Assembly: GCA_017441045.1 (NCBI GenBank)
Contig: JAFSAK010000027.1
Coordinates: forward strand, 1 to 18,528
DNA length: 18,528 nt
Source: Clostridia bacterium
GTDB taxonomy: Bacteria > Bacillota_A > Clostridia > Oscillospirales > Acutalibacteraceae
Direction: 5' to 3'
The position numbers and the translations under genes are program-made. Shown here one piece after another: positions 7,607-15,121 of this stretch (its first letter is position 1; each line of letters begins with the position of its first letter). Under the pieces are notes generated by a model, which made no database searches, had not been told where the DNA came from, and saw only the letters and a program-made list of their open reading frames with translations.

Positions 7607-8614
7607 TTATCTGTAGTCAATGGGAAGGGTGGCGGTAGCGTTGAGATTACTGTCCGCCGTGTTTCCGCTTAAAAATTCATAGAAACCCTGAACTCCAACC
7701 ATAGCGGCGTTATCACCGCAATATTTTAGTTCGGGATAGAAAAGTTTGATTCCTTCTTCTTTGCAGATTTCACTCATTCGGCTTCGAAGTTCACTGTTTG
7801 CCGAAACGCCTCCTGCAAGACAAAGGGTTTTATAGCCACCGTCTTTGGCGGCTTTAATGGTGTTCGAAATCAGCATATCGCAAACCCTTTCGCGTACGGT
7901 AGCCGCAAGAACGGGGATATCAATTTCTTCTTCCTTTTGTTTCGCGTTATGAACGAGATTTATAACCGCCGTTTTAAGCCCCGAAAAGCTGAAGTTGTAT
8001 TCACCTTTGGGGGATTTTGGATAGGGTAGCGGATATTTTTTGAAATCTGATTTTGTAGCGATTTTATCGAGGGTTACGCCGCCGGGATAGGGAAGACCAA
8101 GACAACGCGCGGTTTTATCAAAACATTCTCCCGCCGCATCATCAAGGGTGGCGCCAAGGGGTGCGAATTTCGTATAATCTTTAACCTCGGTTATAATTGT
8201 ATTTCCGCCTGAAACCGTAAGACATAAAAATGGCGGCTTCAGGTCGGGATGGCTGATATAATTGGCCGCTATATGAGAGCGGAGATGATGAACGGGAATA
8301 AGGGGAACGTTTAAAGAGAGGGCGAGTCCCTTAGCAAAATTCACGCCTACAAGAAGCGCTCCGATAAGACCGGGGGCGAAGGTAACGGCAACGGCATCTA
8401 TTTCGCCGTAGGTAATACCCGCCGCCTTTATTGCTTCATCGCATACGGCACCTATGGCCTCGGTATGCCTTCTCGAAGCAATTTCAGGTACAACGCCGCC
8501 GTAAATACGGTGTTCTTCTATTTGGGTTGAAATAATATTGGATAAAATTTCCCGTTCTCTTGTAACGGAAACAGAGGTTTCGTCGCAAGAGGATTCAATA
8601 CTTAAGATTATCAT
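7607..8614 (-). CDS. tsaD: tRNA N6-threonylcarbamoyladenosine transferase TsaD
   Basis: Kae1/Gcp/TsaD family, 335 aa, the usual length. It transfers the threonylcarbamoyl group to A37 of ANN-decoding tRNAs in complex with TsaB and TsaE. Seen in the sequence: the N terminus MIILSIESSCDETS, the metal-binding HLRSH (H110, H114), LTVSGGNT, DDAAGECFDKTARCLGLPYPGG, FSFSGLKTAV, GGVSANSELR and a late CGDNAAM. The ATG directly abuts the stop codon of the upstream phosphatase-RimI fusion, and the Shine-Dalgarno is weak (GAAGG about 12 nt away), suggesting translational coupling. The rimI-tsaD neighbourhood is classical, but tsaB and tsaE are not in this window. Confidence 0.96.
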   Translation of the reverse strand: MIILSIESSCDETSVSVTREREILSNIISTQIEEHRIYGGVVPEIASRRHTEAIGAVCDEAIKAAGITYGEIDAVAVTFAPGLIGALLVGVNFAKGLALSLNVPLIPVHHLRSHIAANYISHPDLKPPFLCLTVSGGNTIITEVKDYTKFAPLGATLDDAAGECFDKTARCLGLPYPGGVTLDKIATKSDFKKYPLPYPKSPKGEYNFSFSGLKTAVINLVHNAKQKEEEIDIPVLAATVRERVCDMLISNTIKAAKDGGYKTLCLAGGVSANSELRSRMSEICKEEGIKLFYPELKYCGDNAAMVGVQGFYEFLSGNTADSNLNATATLPIDYR

Positions 8615-9463
8615 TTAAAAATTAAACCTTCTTGTCATAATAATTGCATCTTCTTTTGGATTATCATAGAAATTTTTACGAAGACCTTCCTTTTTAAAGG
8701 CAAGGCGCTCATAAAGGGAAATGGCGCTTTGATTAGATGCCCTCACTTCGAGGGAAATAAAAGAAAGCCCTTTTAGAAAAGCGGAATCAATCGCTTTGTT
8801 CATAAGCAGGGTGCCAACTCCCATTTTACGAAAATCCTTACTAACGGCTACATTGGTAACATAACCTTCATCAAGTATCATTGTAAGTCCCATATACCCG
8901 ATAATATTGCCATCCTTCTCTGCTACGAGAAAAAGTGTCTTTTGTTCCATAGATTCAAGTATGGCATTTTCGCTCCAAGGAAGCGAGAAGTTTTCCTTTT
9001 CGAGTTTCGCGATTTTCGGGATATCGAAAGTGTCGGCTTCTCTTACTGAAATACCGCCTATAAGTCCGCCGTAAATGAGATTATCAATATTATCAGTTAT
9101 CTGATTTCGGCAGTCGCGGTAAACAGGTAACGGTTGCATAAAGGGGTCGGATATACCTTCGCCTAAAACCTTAATTTTATCTCCGCTTATGCCGATGCTT
9201 TTTAAAGTTAATGCGTGGGACTCGGTCATAGCGATAAATAAATCCGCATCTAAATCTTTTGGGGAAAGCCCCTTTGATATATGGTCTTTAATATCGATAC
9301 CTATTTCTTCCATAATTTCGGCGGAATTTTCGCTTACCGCGTCACCGCCCAATGAGAGTCCTCGGCTTTTTACCGTAAGATTAGGTATGCGTTTTGATTT
9401 AAGATAACCTTCCGCCATAGGAGAGCGGCAGGTGTTACCCGTGCAAACAAAAATTATTTTCAT
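8615..9463 (-). CDS. rimI: Fusion: low-molecular-weight (arginine?) phosphatase + RimI N-acetyltransferase
   Basis: One uninterrupted 282-aa frame joins two enzymes. Residues 1 to about 132 form a low-molecular-weight protein-tyrosine-phosphatase domain with the P-loop CTGNTCRSP (nucleophile C7, R13) and the general acid D106 in DPF. The P-loop carries Thr at position 11 and DPF rather than DPY, as in B. subtilis YwlE, a protein-arginine phosphatase. Residues about 138-282 form a GNAT domain of RimI type: VTNVAVS, the acetyl-CoA loop RKMGVG (212-217), LEVRASNQSAISLYERL, and the RKNFYDNPKEDA tail that marks RimI, which acetylates the N terminus of ribosomal protein S18. There is almost no linker. 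The ATG lies 4 bp past polA, with AAAGGA inside the polA end as ribosome site, and it abuts tsaD. Domain calls are firm; arginine specificity is inference. Confidence 0.93.
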   Translation of the reverse strand: MKIIFVCTGNTCRSPMAEGYLKSKRIPNLTVKSRGLSLGGDAVSENSAEIMEEIGIDIKDHISKGLSPKDLDADLFIAMTESHALTLKSIGISGDKIKVLGEGISDPFMQPLPVYRDCRNQITDNIDNLIYGGLIGGISVREADTFDIPKIAKLEKENFSLPWSENAILESMEQKTLFLVAEKDGNIIGYMGLTMILDEGYVTNVAVSKDFRKMGVGTLLMNKAIDSAFLKGLSFISLEVRASNQSAISLYERLAFKKEGLRKNFYDNPKEDAIIMTRRFNF

Positions 9464-9467
9464 TTTA

Positions 9468-11993
9468 TTATCCTTTAGCGATAAGCCAATTTTCGCCGCT
9501 ATTCACATCAACAGATAACTTAACCCGAAGTTCTGCGGCGCTTTCCATTTCTTCTTTAAGAATTCTTGAAGCCGATTCGCAGTCCTCTTTTTTACACTCA
9601 ACTATAAGTTCATCGTGCACCTGCAAAATGAGTTTTGCGGTAGGAAGTTCTTTTTTTAGGCGCTCGTAAACCTTAATCATAGCGATTTTTATGATATCTG
9701 CGGCGGTGCCTTGAATGGGAGCGTTGCGGGCAACCCTTTCACCAAAGGCGCGGAGCATTCCGTTTGAGGCGGAAAGTTCGGGCAGATATCTTCTTCTGCC
9801 AAAGGCGGTGGTAACGAATCCGTCTGCCTTGGCTTTTTCAATAACCTTTTCCATATAGGATGCAACGCCGGGGTAGGTAGCAAGATAACCCTTTATATAT
9901 CGGTCGGCCTCTGCTCTTGTTACACCGATATCTTTGGCAAGAGAAAAGGCGCCGATACCGTAAACGATGCCGAAATTAACCGCTTTGGCTCTGCTTCTCA
10001 TTACGGGCAGCACCATATCTACGGGTATATCAAAAACTTCCGATGCCGTAAGGGTATGAATATCAACCCCCGAATTGAAGGCATCTATCATGGCCTTATC
10101 TTCGGCAATGCTTGCCAGAACGCGAAGTTCGATTTGAGAATAGTCAGCATCGCAAAGGGCATAACCCTCTTTGGCTATGAAGAATTTACGAAGTTGTCTG
10201 CCTTCTTCGGTTCTTACGGGTATATTCTGAAGATTCGGTTCAAGAGAACTGATTCTTCCCGTACGGGCTTCGGTCTGGTTAAAGGTGGAGTGAATTCTGC
10301 CATCTTTTGCTACTGCAGCCAAAAGACCGTCACAATAGGTGGATTTGAGTTTTGCAAATTGTCTATACTGCAAAACAAGTTCGACTATGGGGAAATCATA
10401 GCGCAACCCTTCCAAAACATCGGCATTTGTAGAGTATCCGCTTTTGGTTTTCTTTTTGGCGGGGAGCCCTAATTTAACGAAAAGGATTTCGCCTAGTTGC
10501 TTTGGGGAATTAATATTAAATTGACACCCTGCGAGATTGAAAATTTCCTTTTCAATTTCTGCAATACGCAGGGATAATTCTTCGCCTTTTTCTTTAAGTC
10601 CTTCGCAGTCGGCAAGGAAACCTTCCTTTTCCATACTTGCAAGAACCCGCGCTAAAGGCACCTCAATTTCTTCTAAAAGTTTGATTTCACCGTTTTTGCT
10701 TAACATATCATAGAGAGCGTTATTAACGGCGTGAAGCATCAATGCATCATTAATATCGTCATTTGTGTTGCCCTCAAGTTTAGGTATGCTGACCGAATAT
10801 TCTGCGGCAAGACGGGATAGGGAATAATCATTGGAAGAAGGGTTACAAAGATATGCGGCAAGAAGGGTATCAAAAGTTACACCTTCTACGCCTTCAAAAT
10901 TTTTGCAAACCTCTTTGTATCCGTAAATACGCTTATTGTATTGAGATGAAGAAAGTATGGCGGTAAGTTCTGCGGAAGATAGGGGATATACCCTTCCATC
11001 ATATACCAAAACTCCGCCGTTTTCGGCTATATGGATATCAACGGCGCCGGAAAAACCCTGACCATCAAATTTTGAGAGGGTAAAAATCTCGGTGCTTTCG
11101 GATTTTATGGTTTCTGCAGAAACAGGGGTTAAGTTCATACGGGAAAGGAGTTTAAAGAGTTCAAGTTCTACCATAAAGGCCGAAAGTTTATCTTTATCTG
11201 TTTCGTCGTTTCTATAAGTTTCAAAATTCTTTTCAATAGGCGCTTCTAAACAAATGGTGCCAAGCCATCTGCTTAAAAATGCGTTTTCTCTATCGGTAAT
11301 AAGTTTTTTTCTTACACCGTCTTTTATATCAGTGGTGAGAATATTATCGTAAATATAATCGATACTGTGGAAACGGGAGATAAGGTCGGTAGCGGTCTTT
11401 TCTCCGATTCCCGCAACACCGGGAATATTATCGGAAGAATCACCCATAAGGGCCTTAAGTTCTATCATTTCCTTAGGAGTAACTCCGTAACGTTCCATAA
11501 CTTTTTCAGGAGTATAGTTGGTAACTTCGGTCTGACCCATTCTTGTGGTGGCGAGTAAAACCCTTGTGTTTTCCGAAACCAACTGCAAAGAGTCGCGGTC
11601 GCCCGTAGCAACAACGCATTCGTTACCGCTCTTTACCGCCGCATCCGCCAGAGTTCCCAAAATATCATCGGCCTCGAAACCTTCGCATTCAATGCAGTGA
11701 TACCCTGCAAGTTTAATCCATTCTTTAATGAGGGGAAATTGTTCGCGAAGTTCATCGGGCATAGCGTGACGGCCCGCTTTATAGGCATCATATTTTTCGT
11801 GGCGGAAGGTGGGCTTTTTAATATCAAAGGCAACTGCCACACCGTCGGGGTGTTCGCTCTCGATGAGTTTAAACAAAATATTTATAAAGCCGTAAACGGC
11901 ATTGGTATACCTTCCGTCCTTGGTGGAAAGTAGTTTTATTCCGTAAAAAGCACGGTTTATTAAACTGTTACCATCTATGGCTAAAAGTTTCAT
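9468..11993 (-). CDS. polA: DNA polymerase I, proofreading domain degenerate
   Basis: An 841-aa family A DNA polymerase for Okazaki-fragment maturation and repair synthesis. The N-terminal 5'-3' nuclease domain is intact (FRHEKYDAYKAGR, FEADDILGT, TGDRDSLQLV, GDSSDNIPGVAGIGEKTA). The middle section (about residues 300-430) is a worn 3'-5' exonuclease fold without the DxE metal motif, as in many Firmicutes, so proofreading is predicted absent. The polymerase part is complete: motif A DYSQIELR (D617), motif B RSRAKAVNFGIVYG, and motif C HDE (D794). The ATG is preceded by AAGAGGTG. It is the first gene of the leftward gene run and diverges from dusB across a 125-bp promoter region. Confidence 0.97.
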   Translation of the reverse strand: MKLLAIDGNSLINRAFYGIKLLSTKDGRYTNAVYGFINILFKLIESEHPDGVAVAFDIKKPTFRHEKYDAYKAGRHAMPDELREQFPLIKEWIKLAGYHCIECEGFEADDILGTLADAAVKSGNECVVATGDRDSLQLVSENTRVLLATTRMGQTEVTNYTPEKVMERYGVTPKEMIELKALMGDSSDNIPGVAGIGEKTATDLISRFHSIDYIYDNILTTDIKDGVRKKLITDRENAFLSRWLGTICLEAPIEKNFETYRNDETDKDKLSAFMVELELFKLLSRMNLTPVSAETIKSESTEIFTLSKFDGQGFSGAVDIHIAENGGVLVYDGRVYPLSSAELTAILSSSQYNKRIYGYKEVCKNFEGVEGVTFDTLLAAYLCNPSSNDYSLSRLAAEYSVSIPKLEGNTNDDINDALMLHAVNNALYDMLSKNGEIKLLEEIEVPLARVLASMEKEGFLADCEGLKEKGEELSLRIAEIEKEIFNLAGCQFNINSPKQLGEILFVKLGLPAKKKTKSGYSTNADVLEGLRYDFPIVELVLQYRQFAKLKSTYCDGLLAAVAKDGRIHSTFNQTEARTGRISSLEPNLQNIPVRTEEGRQLRKFFIAKEGYALCDADYSQIELRVLASIAEDKAMIDAFNSGVDIHTLTASEVFDIPVDMVLPVMRSRAKAVNFGIVYGIGAFSLAKDIGVTRAEADRYIKGYLATYPGVASYMEKVIEKAKADGFVTTAFGRRRYLPELSASNGMLRAFGERVARNAPIQGTAADIIKIAMIKVYERLKKELPTAKLILQVHDELIVECKKEDCESASRILKEEMESAAELRVKLSVDVNSGENWLIAKG

Positions 11994-12034
11994 TTTTTCA
12001 CCTCTTAAAAAGCTCTATGGGCATATATATATTT

Positions 12035-12063
12035 ATTTTATCATCTTTTTATAGATTTGTCAC
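12035..12063 (-). promoter_or_regulatory. Promoter of polA and the leftward operon
   Basis: On the minus strand GTGACA (12063-12058) and TAAAAT (12040-12035) are 17 bp apart; each matches the sigma-A consensus in five of six positions. The predicted start near 12028 gives a leader of about 35 nt carrying the polA Shine-Dalgarno AGAGGTG. It is back-to-back with the dusB promoter, with 17 bp between the two -35 boxes. Confidence 0.6.
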
Positions 12064-12080
12064 TATTAAAATTTTAAAAA

Positions 12081-12109
12081 TTGACAGTTTTTTTATTTTG
12101 CGGTATAAT
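12081..12109 (+). promoter_or_regulatory. Perfect-consensus promoter of dusB
   Basis: TTGACA at 12081-12086 and TATAAT at 12104-12109, spaced by 17 bp: an exact sigma-A consensus. The dusB ATG begins 9 nt after the -10 box, so the expected start (12116-12119) leaves 0-3 nt of untranslated leader. Confidence 0.85.
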
Positions 12110-12118
12110 TGCCTTGTT

Positions 12119-13087
12119 ATGAAGATAAAAAACCTTGAATTTACGGGATTTGCAGGCCTGGCTCCTATGGCGGGTGTCGCCGATAGAGCCATGCGTGAAA
12201 TATGTGCTTTGCACGGCGCTTCTTTTACTGTGGGAGAACTTGCCAGCGCAAAGGGAATAACCCTTGGGGATAAAAAATCCGCCGAGTTGCTTTTTTGCGA
12301 AAAAAAGGGAATTCCTACGGCTAATCAACTCTTTGGTTGTGAGCCCGATATAATGGCAAAAGCCGCAGAAAAAGCTATGGATTTCGGCCCCGATTTTATC
12401 GATATAAATATGGGGTGTCCCGCTCCTAAGGTATCGGGTCACGGCGGCGGAAGCGCCCTTATGAAAAACCCCGAACTTGCGGGAAAAATCGTGGAAGCAG
12501 TAGTAAAATCCGTAGATATTCCCGTAACCGTAAAAATGCGCTCGGGTTGGGATAAAGATAATCTCAATGCGCCCGAACTCGCGAAAATCTGCGAGGAGGC
12601 GGGGGCATCGGCCGTTACGGTGCACGGCAGAACTAAAGCGCAGATGTATGCTCCGCCCGTTGACCTCGATATTATAAAAAAGGTTAAGGAAAGCGTTAAA
12701 ATACCCGTTATTGCCAACGGTGATATCGTGGATGGCAAAAGCGCCAAAGAGATGATGGATAAAACGGGTTGCGATTTTCTGATGGTAGGCAGAGCCGCCC
12801 GCGGAAACCCCTTTATTTTTGAAGAAATAAACGCCTATCTTGAAGGTCGTGAATATAAAGAAAAAAACCTTGAAGAACGGCTTTCGGTATTTATAGAGCA
12901 GATAAAACTTATGCTTAAATACCGAAATGAGCATAAGGGAATTTTAGAAACAAGAAAACACGCCGCTTGGTATATGAACGGTATAAAAGGCGCCGCATCG
13001 CTACGCAGAATGTGCGGAGAAATATCGAGTTTTGATGATGTTTTGCGGCTTTGTGAAAAGGCCATAGAACTTAGCCAAAGCATTTAA
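12119..13087 (+). CDS. dusB: tRNA-dihydrouridine synthase, DusB/NifR3 type
   Basis: FMN-dependent enzyme of 322 aa that reduces specific uridines in the tRNA D-loop using NADPH. Recognised by LAPMAGVADRAMRE near the N terminus, the NMGCP motif with catalytic C100, GGGSALMKNPELAG, VKMRSGWD, VHGRTKAQMY, VIANGDI and GRAARGNPFIF. The frame is open further upstream (to 12017), but the start at 12119 matches the family N terminus and sits just after the -10 box; an upstream start would not be transcribed from that promoter. No Shine-Dalgarno precedes the ATG, consistent with a leaderless mRNA. The last five codons and the stop overlap the left arm of an inverted-repeat element (13074-13346). Single gene, divergent from polA. 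Confidence 0.95.
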   Translation: MKIKNLEFTGFAGLAPMAGVADRAMREICALHGASFTVGELASAKGITLGDKKSAELLFCEKKGIPTANQLFGCEPDIMAKAAEKAMDFGPDFIDINMGCPAPKVSGHGGGSALMKNPELAGKIVEAVVKSVDIPVTVKMRSGWDKDNLNAPELAKICEEAGASAVTVHGRTKAQMYAPPVDLDIIKKVKESVKIPVIANGDIVDGKSAKEMMDKTGCDFLMVGRAARGNPFIFEEINAYLEGREYKEKNLEERLSVFIEQIKLMLKYRNEHKGILETRKHAAWYMNGIKGAASLRRMCGEISSFDDVLRLCEKAIELSQSI

Positions 13088-13346
13088 ACCCAAACCAGCC
13101 CAAAAGGGCGGTTTTAAGGCATCTTTTGCCTCTTTGTCGCTCATAAGCGATGGCTTTATGTGCTTCGCATCACCAAAAGCTACTCATAAAACCGCGCCTT
13201 TCAGGTCGCAGAATTTTGTGATAAAAGGATTTTATGATGGGCAAGGCATAAAACGTAGCAAATCCTGTCGGATTTGCGAATATTTTAACAAAGCCACAGC
13301 GTGAAATCTTTATCCCAAAATCTGATTCGGGTTTGAATGCTTTGGC
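13074..13346. repeat. Nested inverted-repeat element (MITE-like or structured RNA) filling the dusB-yebC gap
   Basis: The 335-bp gap between dusB and yebC holds no convincing gene. Its outer arms GCCAAAGCATTTAAACCC (13074-13091) and 13329-13346 are complementary over 18 positions with one G-T pair. Inside, the left half closes with 13103-13116 against 13187-13201 (14 pairs, one bulge) and carries hairpins AGGCA/TGCCT (13117-13131), TCGCT/AGCGA (13137-13150) and GCTTT/AAAGC (13153-13180). The right half closes imperfectly with 13209-13232 against 13304-13324 and carries a perfect 8-bp hairpin GCAAATCC/GGATTTGC (13258-13277). All forward frames contain stops. It could be a miniature inverted-repeat element, a dispersed palindromic repeat, or a structured 3' UTR of dusB. 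There is no obvious terminator T-run. Confidence 0.75.
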
Positions 13347-13364
13347 CAACCGCGAAATTTAGTA

Positions 13365-13392
13365 TTGCCAAAAAGAAAAATAGTGGTATAAT
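13365..13392 (+). promoter_or_regulatory. Promoter of yebC
   Basis: TTGCCA (13365-13370), a 16-bp spacer and TATAAT (13387-13392). The predicted start near 13399 gives a leader of about 24 nt that carries AGGAG (13410-13414) 8 nt before the ATG at 13423. It lies just outside the right arm of the inverted-repeat element. Confidence 0.65.
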
Positions 13393-13422
13393 GTTTTTGT
13401 TAAACTAATAGGAGTGAAATTA

Positions 13423-14157
13423 ATGTCAGGACATTCTAAATGGAACAATATTAAAAGAAAAAAGGAAAAAACCGATGCCGCAAAGGCAAAAATCTTTACC
13501 AAGATTGGCAGAGAGATTTCGGTTATTGTTAAGGCGGGCGGTCCTAACCCTGCCGAAAACAGCAAACTAAAAGATGCTATCGCTAAAGCCAAAGCCGCAA
13601 ATGTGCCCAATGATAATATTGAGCGTATCATTAAAAAGGCGGCGGGTGAGTCGGGCGGCAGCGATTATGAAGAACTTATCTATGAGGGTTATGGCCCTTC
13701 AGGTGTTGCCGTTGTTGTTGAAACCCTTACCGATAACCGCAATAGAACTGCGGGTGAGATGCGCCACTACTTTGATAAGTGCGGCGGTAACCTCGGTCAA
13801 TCGGGCTCGGTTATGTTTATGTTTGATAGAAAAGGTATAATCGAAATCGAAGGCGAGGGACTTGATGAGGATACCGTTATGGAAGCCGCTTTAGAGGCAG
13901 GCGCGGAGGACTTTAATTTCGATGGCGATGTTTTTGAGATTACTACAGAGCCCAACGATTTAGGCACCGTTCGTGATGCCCTCGAGGAAAAGGGATATTC
14001 CTTCCTTTCTGCCGAGGTTCAGTATGTTCCTCAGACCACATCGGTTATTGATGACCCCGAAATGATTACCAAAATGGAAAAACTCATCGATATGCTTGAA
14101 GAAAACGATGATGTTCAGAATATCTGGCATAACTGGGAAATGCCCGATGAAGAATAA
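13423..14157 (+). CDS. yebC: YebC/TACO1 family protein
   Basis: A 244-aa cytoplasmic protein, normal for the family. The N terminus MSGHSKWNNIKRKKEKTDAAK is the YebC hallmark, followed by FTKIGREI, GGPNPAENSKL, NVPNDNIERIIKKA, the YEGYGPSGVAVVVE core and DNRNRTAGEMRH. The family was long annotated as transcriptional regulators, while more recent work on YebC and mitochondrial TACO1 supports a ribosome-associated role in relieving stalls at polyproline. A GTG at 13414 extends the frame by three codons but overlaps the AGGAG ribosome site, so the ATG at 13423 is preferred. It has its own promoter and ends in a strong terminator. Confidence 0.96.
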   Translation: MSGHSKWNNIKRKKEKTDAAKAKIFTKIGREISVIVKAGGPNPAENSKLKDAIAKAKAANVPNDNIERIIKKAAGESGGSDYEELIYEGYGPSGVAVVVETLTDNRNRTAGEMRHYFDKCGGNLGQSGSVMFMFDRKGIIEIEGEGLDEDTVMEAALEAGAEDFNFDGDVFEITTEPNDLGTVRDALEEKGYSFLSAEVQYVPQTTSVIDDPEMITKMEKLIDMLEENDDVQNIWHNWEMPDEE

Positions 14158-14161
14158 TTTT

Positions 14162-14189
14162 AAGGGCTGATTTTCAGCCCTTATTTTTT
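14162..14189 (+). terminator. Rho-independent terminator after yebC
   Basis: Stem AAGGGCTGA (14162-14170), loop TTT, matching stem (14174-14182) and a T-run at 14184-14189. The T-run directly abuts the GGAGG ribosome site (14190-14194) of the next gene, which has no separate promoter visible, so that gene probably relies on read-through. Confidence 0.85.
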
Positions 14190-14198
14190 GGAGGAATA

Positions 14199-15092
14199 AT
14201 GGGATATTTTTATCTTGTTTTATCGGTTTTTATGAGTGTTACCAAGGCCTTTTGCAGTAAAAAGCAGAGCAGTAAGGCATCTACGATACCTTCCGCCCTT
14301 TTAACCAGTTTTGTGCGTATGCTTATGTGCATTCCCGTAGGCCTTGTTCTTTTGCTTGCGGCAAAAACTGAAATATCTGCCCTTTGGGATATAAATATGG
14401 TTTTAATATCCCTTTTTTGCGCAGTTGCCACATCTTGCTATGTTATAGTATGGCTTTTTTCGGTGCGCAGAGGGGCTTTTATGCTGTCCACCGTATTTGT
14501 AATGCTTGGGGTAGCCGTAACGGTGACGCTCAGCGGAATTTTCTTTGGTGAGCCCATAACCTTAAAGGATATTATCAGCTTTTTGATTTTGGTTGCCGCA
14601 TCCCTCGTTATGTGTTCTTATAATAAGGAAATAAACGGGAAACTTGACTTTTTATCGGTGGTACTCCTTATTCTTTGCGGACTGCTCAACGGTCTTATGG
14701 ATTTCAGTCAGAAACTTTTCGTTTATAATTGCCACGGCGGTTCAGCGGAAGGTTTTAATTTTTACACATATCTGTTTTCTTCAATTATACTCGGAATAGC
14801 GTTTTTATTTTTTAATAAGAGTGAGTATAGGGGAGAAGAAAATCCAAAGTCGGTTTTAAAATCGGTATTTGTATTTATAGCGCTGATGGGTATTGCCACC
14901 TTTTTAGGAAGTTATTTTAAAACCTTTTCGGCAAAACTGCTCCCTTCGGCAGTTATGTATCCTCTGTTTCAAGGTCTTACTTTGCCCCTTACTACCATTA
15001 TGACCGCGGTGTTTTTCAAGGAGAAAATTACGGTTAAATCTATAATAGGTATTGCCCTTGCATTCCTTTCTGTGTTGATTATCAATATATAG
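14199..15092 (+). CDS. DMT-superfamily (EamA-like) membrane transporter
   Basis: A 297-aa polytopic membrane protein with about ten hydrophobic helices arranged as two five-helix halves, the layout of drug/metabolite transporters of the EamA type. Supporting segments are an N-terminal helix beginning MGYFYLVLSVFMSV, a FFGEPITLKDIISFLILVAA stretch closing the first half, and the equivalent FFKEKITVKSIIGIALAFLSV at the end of the second half. This internal duplication is typical of the family. The substrate cannot be predicted. GGAGG stands 4 nt before the ATG, immediately after the yebC terminator. A terminator follows. It could also be called an uncharacterised EamA-domain protein. Confidence 0.82.
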   Translation: MGYFYLVLSVFMSVTKAFCSKKQSSKASTIPSALLTSFVRMLMCIPVGLVLLLAAKTEISALWDINMVLISLFCAVATSCYVIVWLFSVRRGAFMLSTVFVMLGVAVTVTLSGIFFGEPITLKDIISFLILVAASLVMCSYNKEINGKLDFLSVVLLILCGLLNGLMDFSQKLFVYNCHGGSAEGFNFYTYLFSSIILGIAFLFFNKSEYRGEENPKSVLKSVFVFIALMGIATFLGSYFKTFSAKLLPSAVMYPLFQGLTLPLTTIMTAVFFKEKITVKSIIGIALAFLSVLIINI

Positions 15093-15121
15093 TGTATAGG
15101 CAAAAAAATTAATAAGAATTT

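Noticed and set aside
9468..11993. Loss of proofreading in DNA polymerase I as a novelty
   Set aside because: A degenerate 3'-5' exonuclease domain is common in Firmicute PolA, so it is described in the feature but is not unusual.
12017..12118. N-terminal extension of dusB from an upstream ATG at 12017
   Set aside because: The added residues are AT-derived and hydrophobic without family similarity, there is no ribosome site, and the strong promoter lies inside this stretch.
12074..12934. 286-aa open frame on the minus strand opposite dusB
   Set aside because: It is antisense to a clear dusB, has a composition typical of shadow frames, no ribosome site and no recognisable domain.
13088..13328. 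Possible short coding remnants in the dusB-yebC gap
   Set aside because: Forward frames are broken by several stops, and the minus strand shows only short pieces; nested inverted repeats explain the sequence better.
13359..13631. 90-aa minus-strand frame overlapping the yebC start
   Set aside because: It is the antisense of yebC and its promoter; hydrophobic composition arises from the lysine-rich yebC N terminus read backwards.
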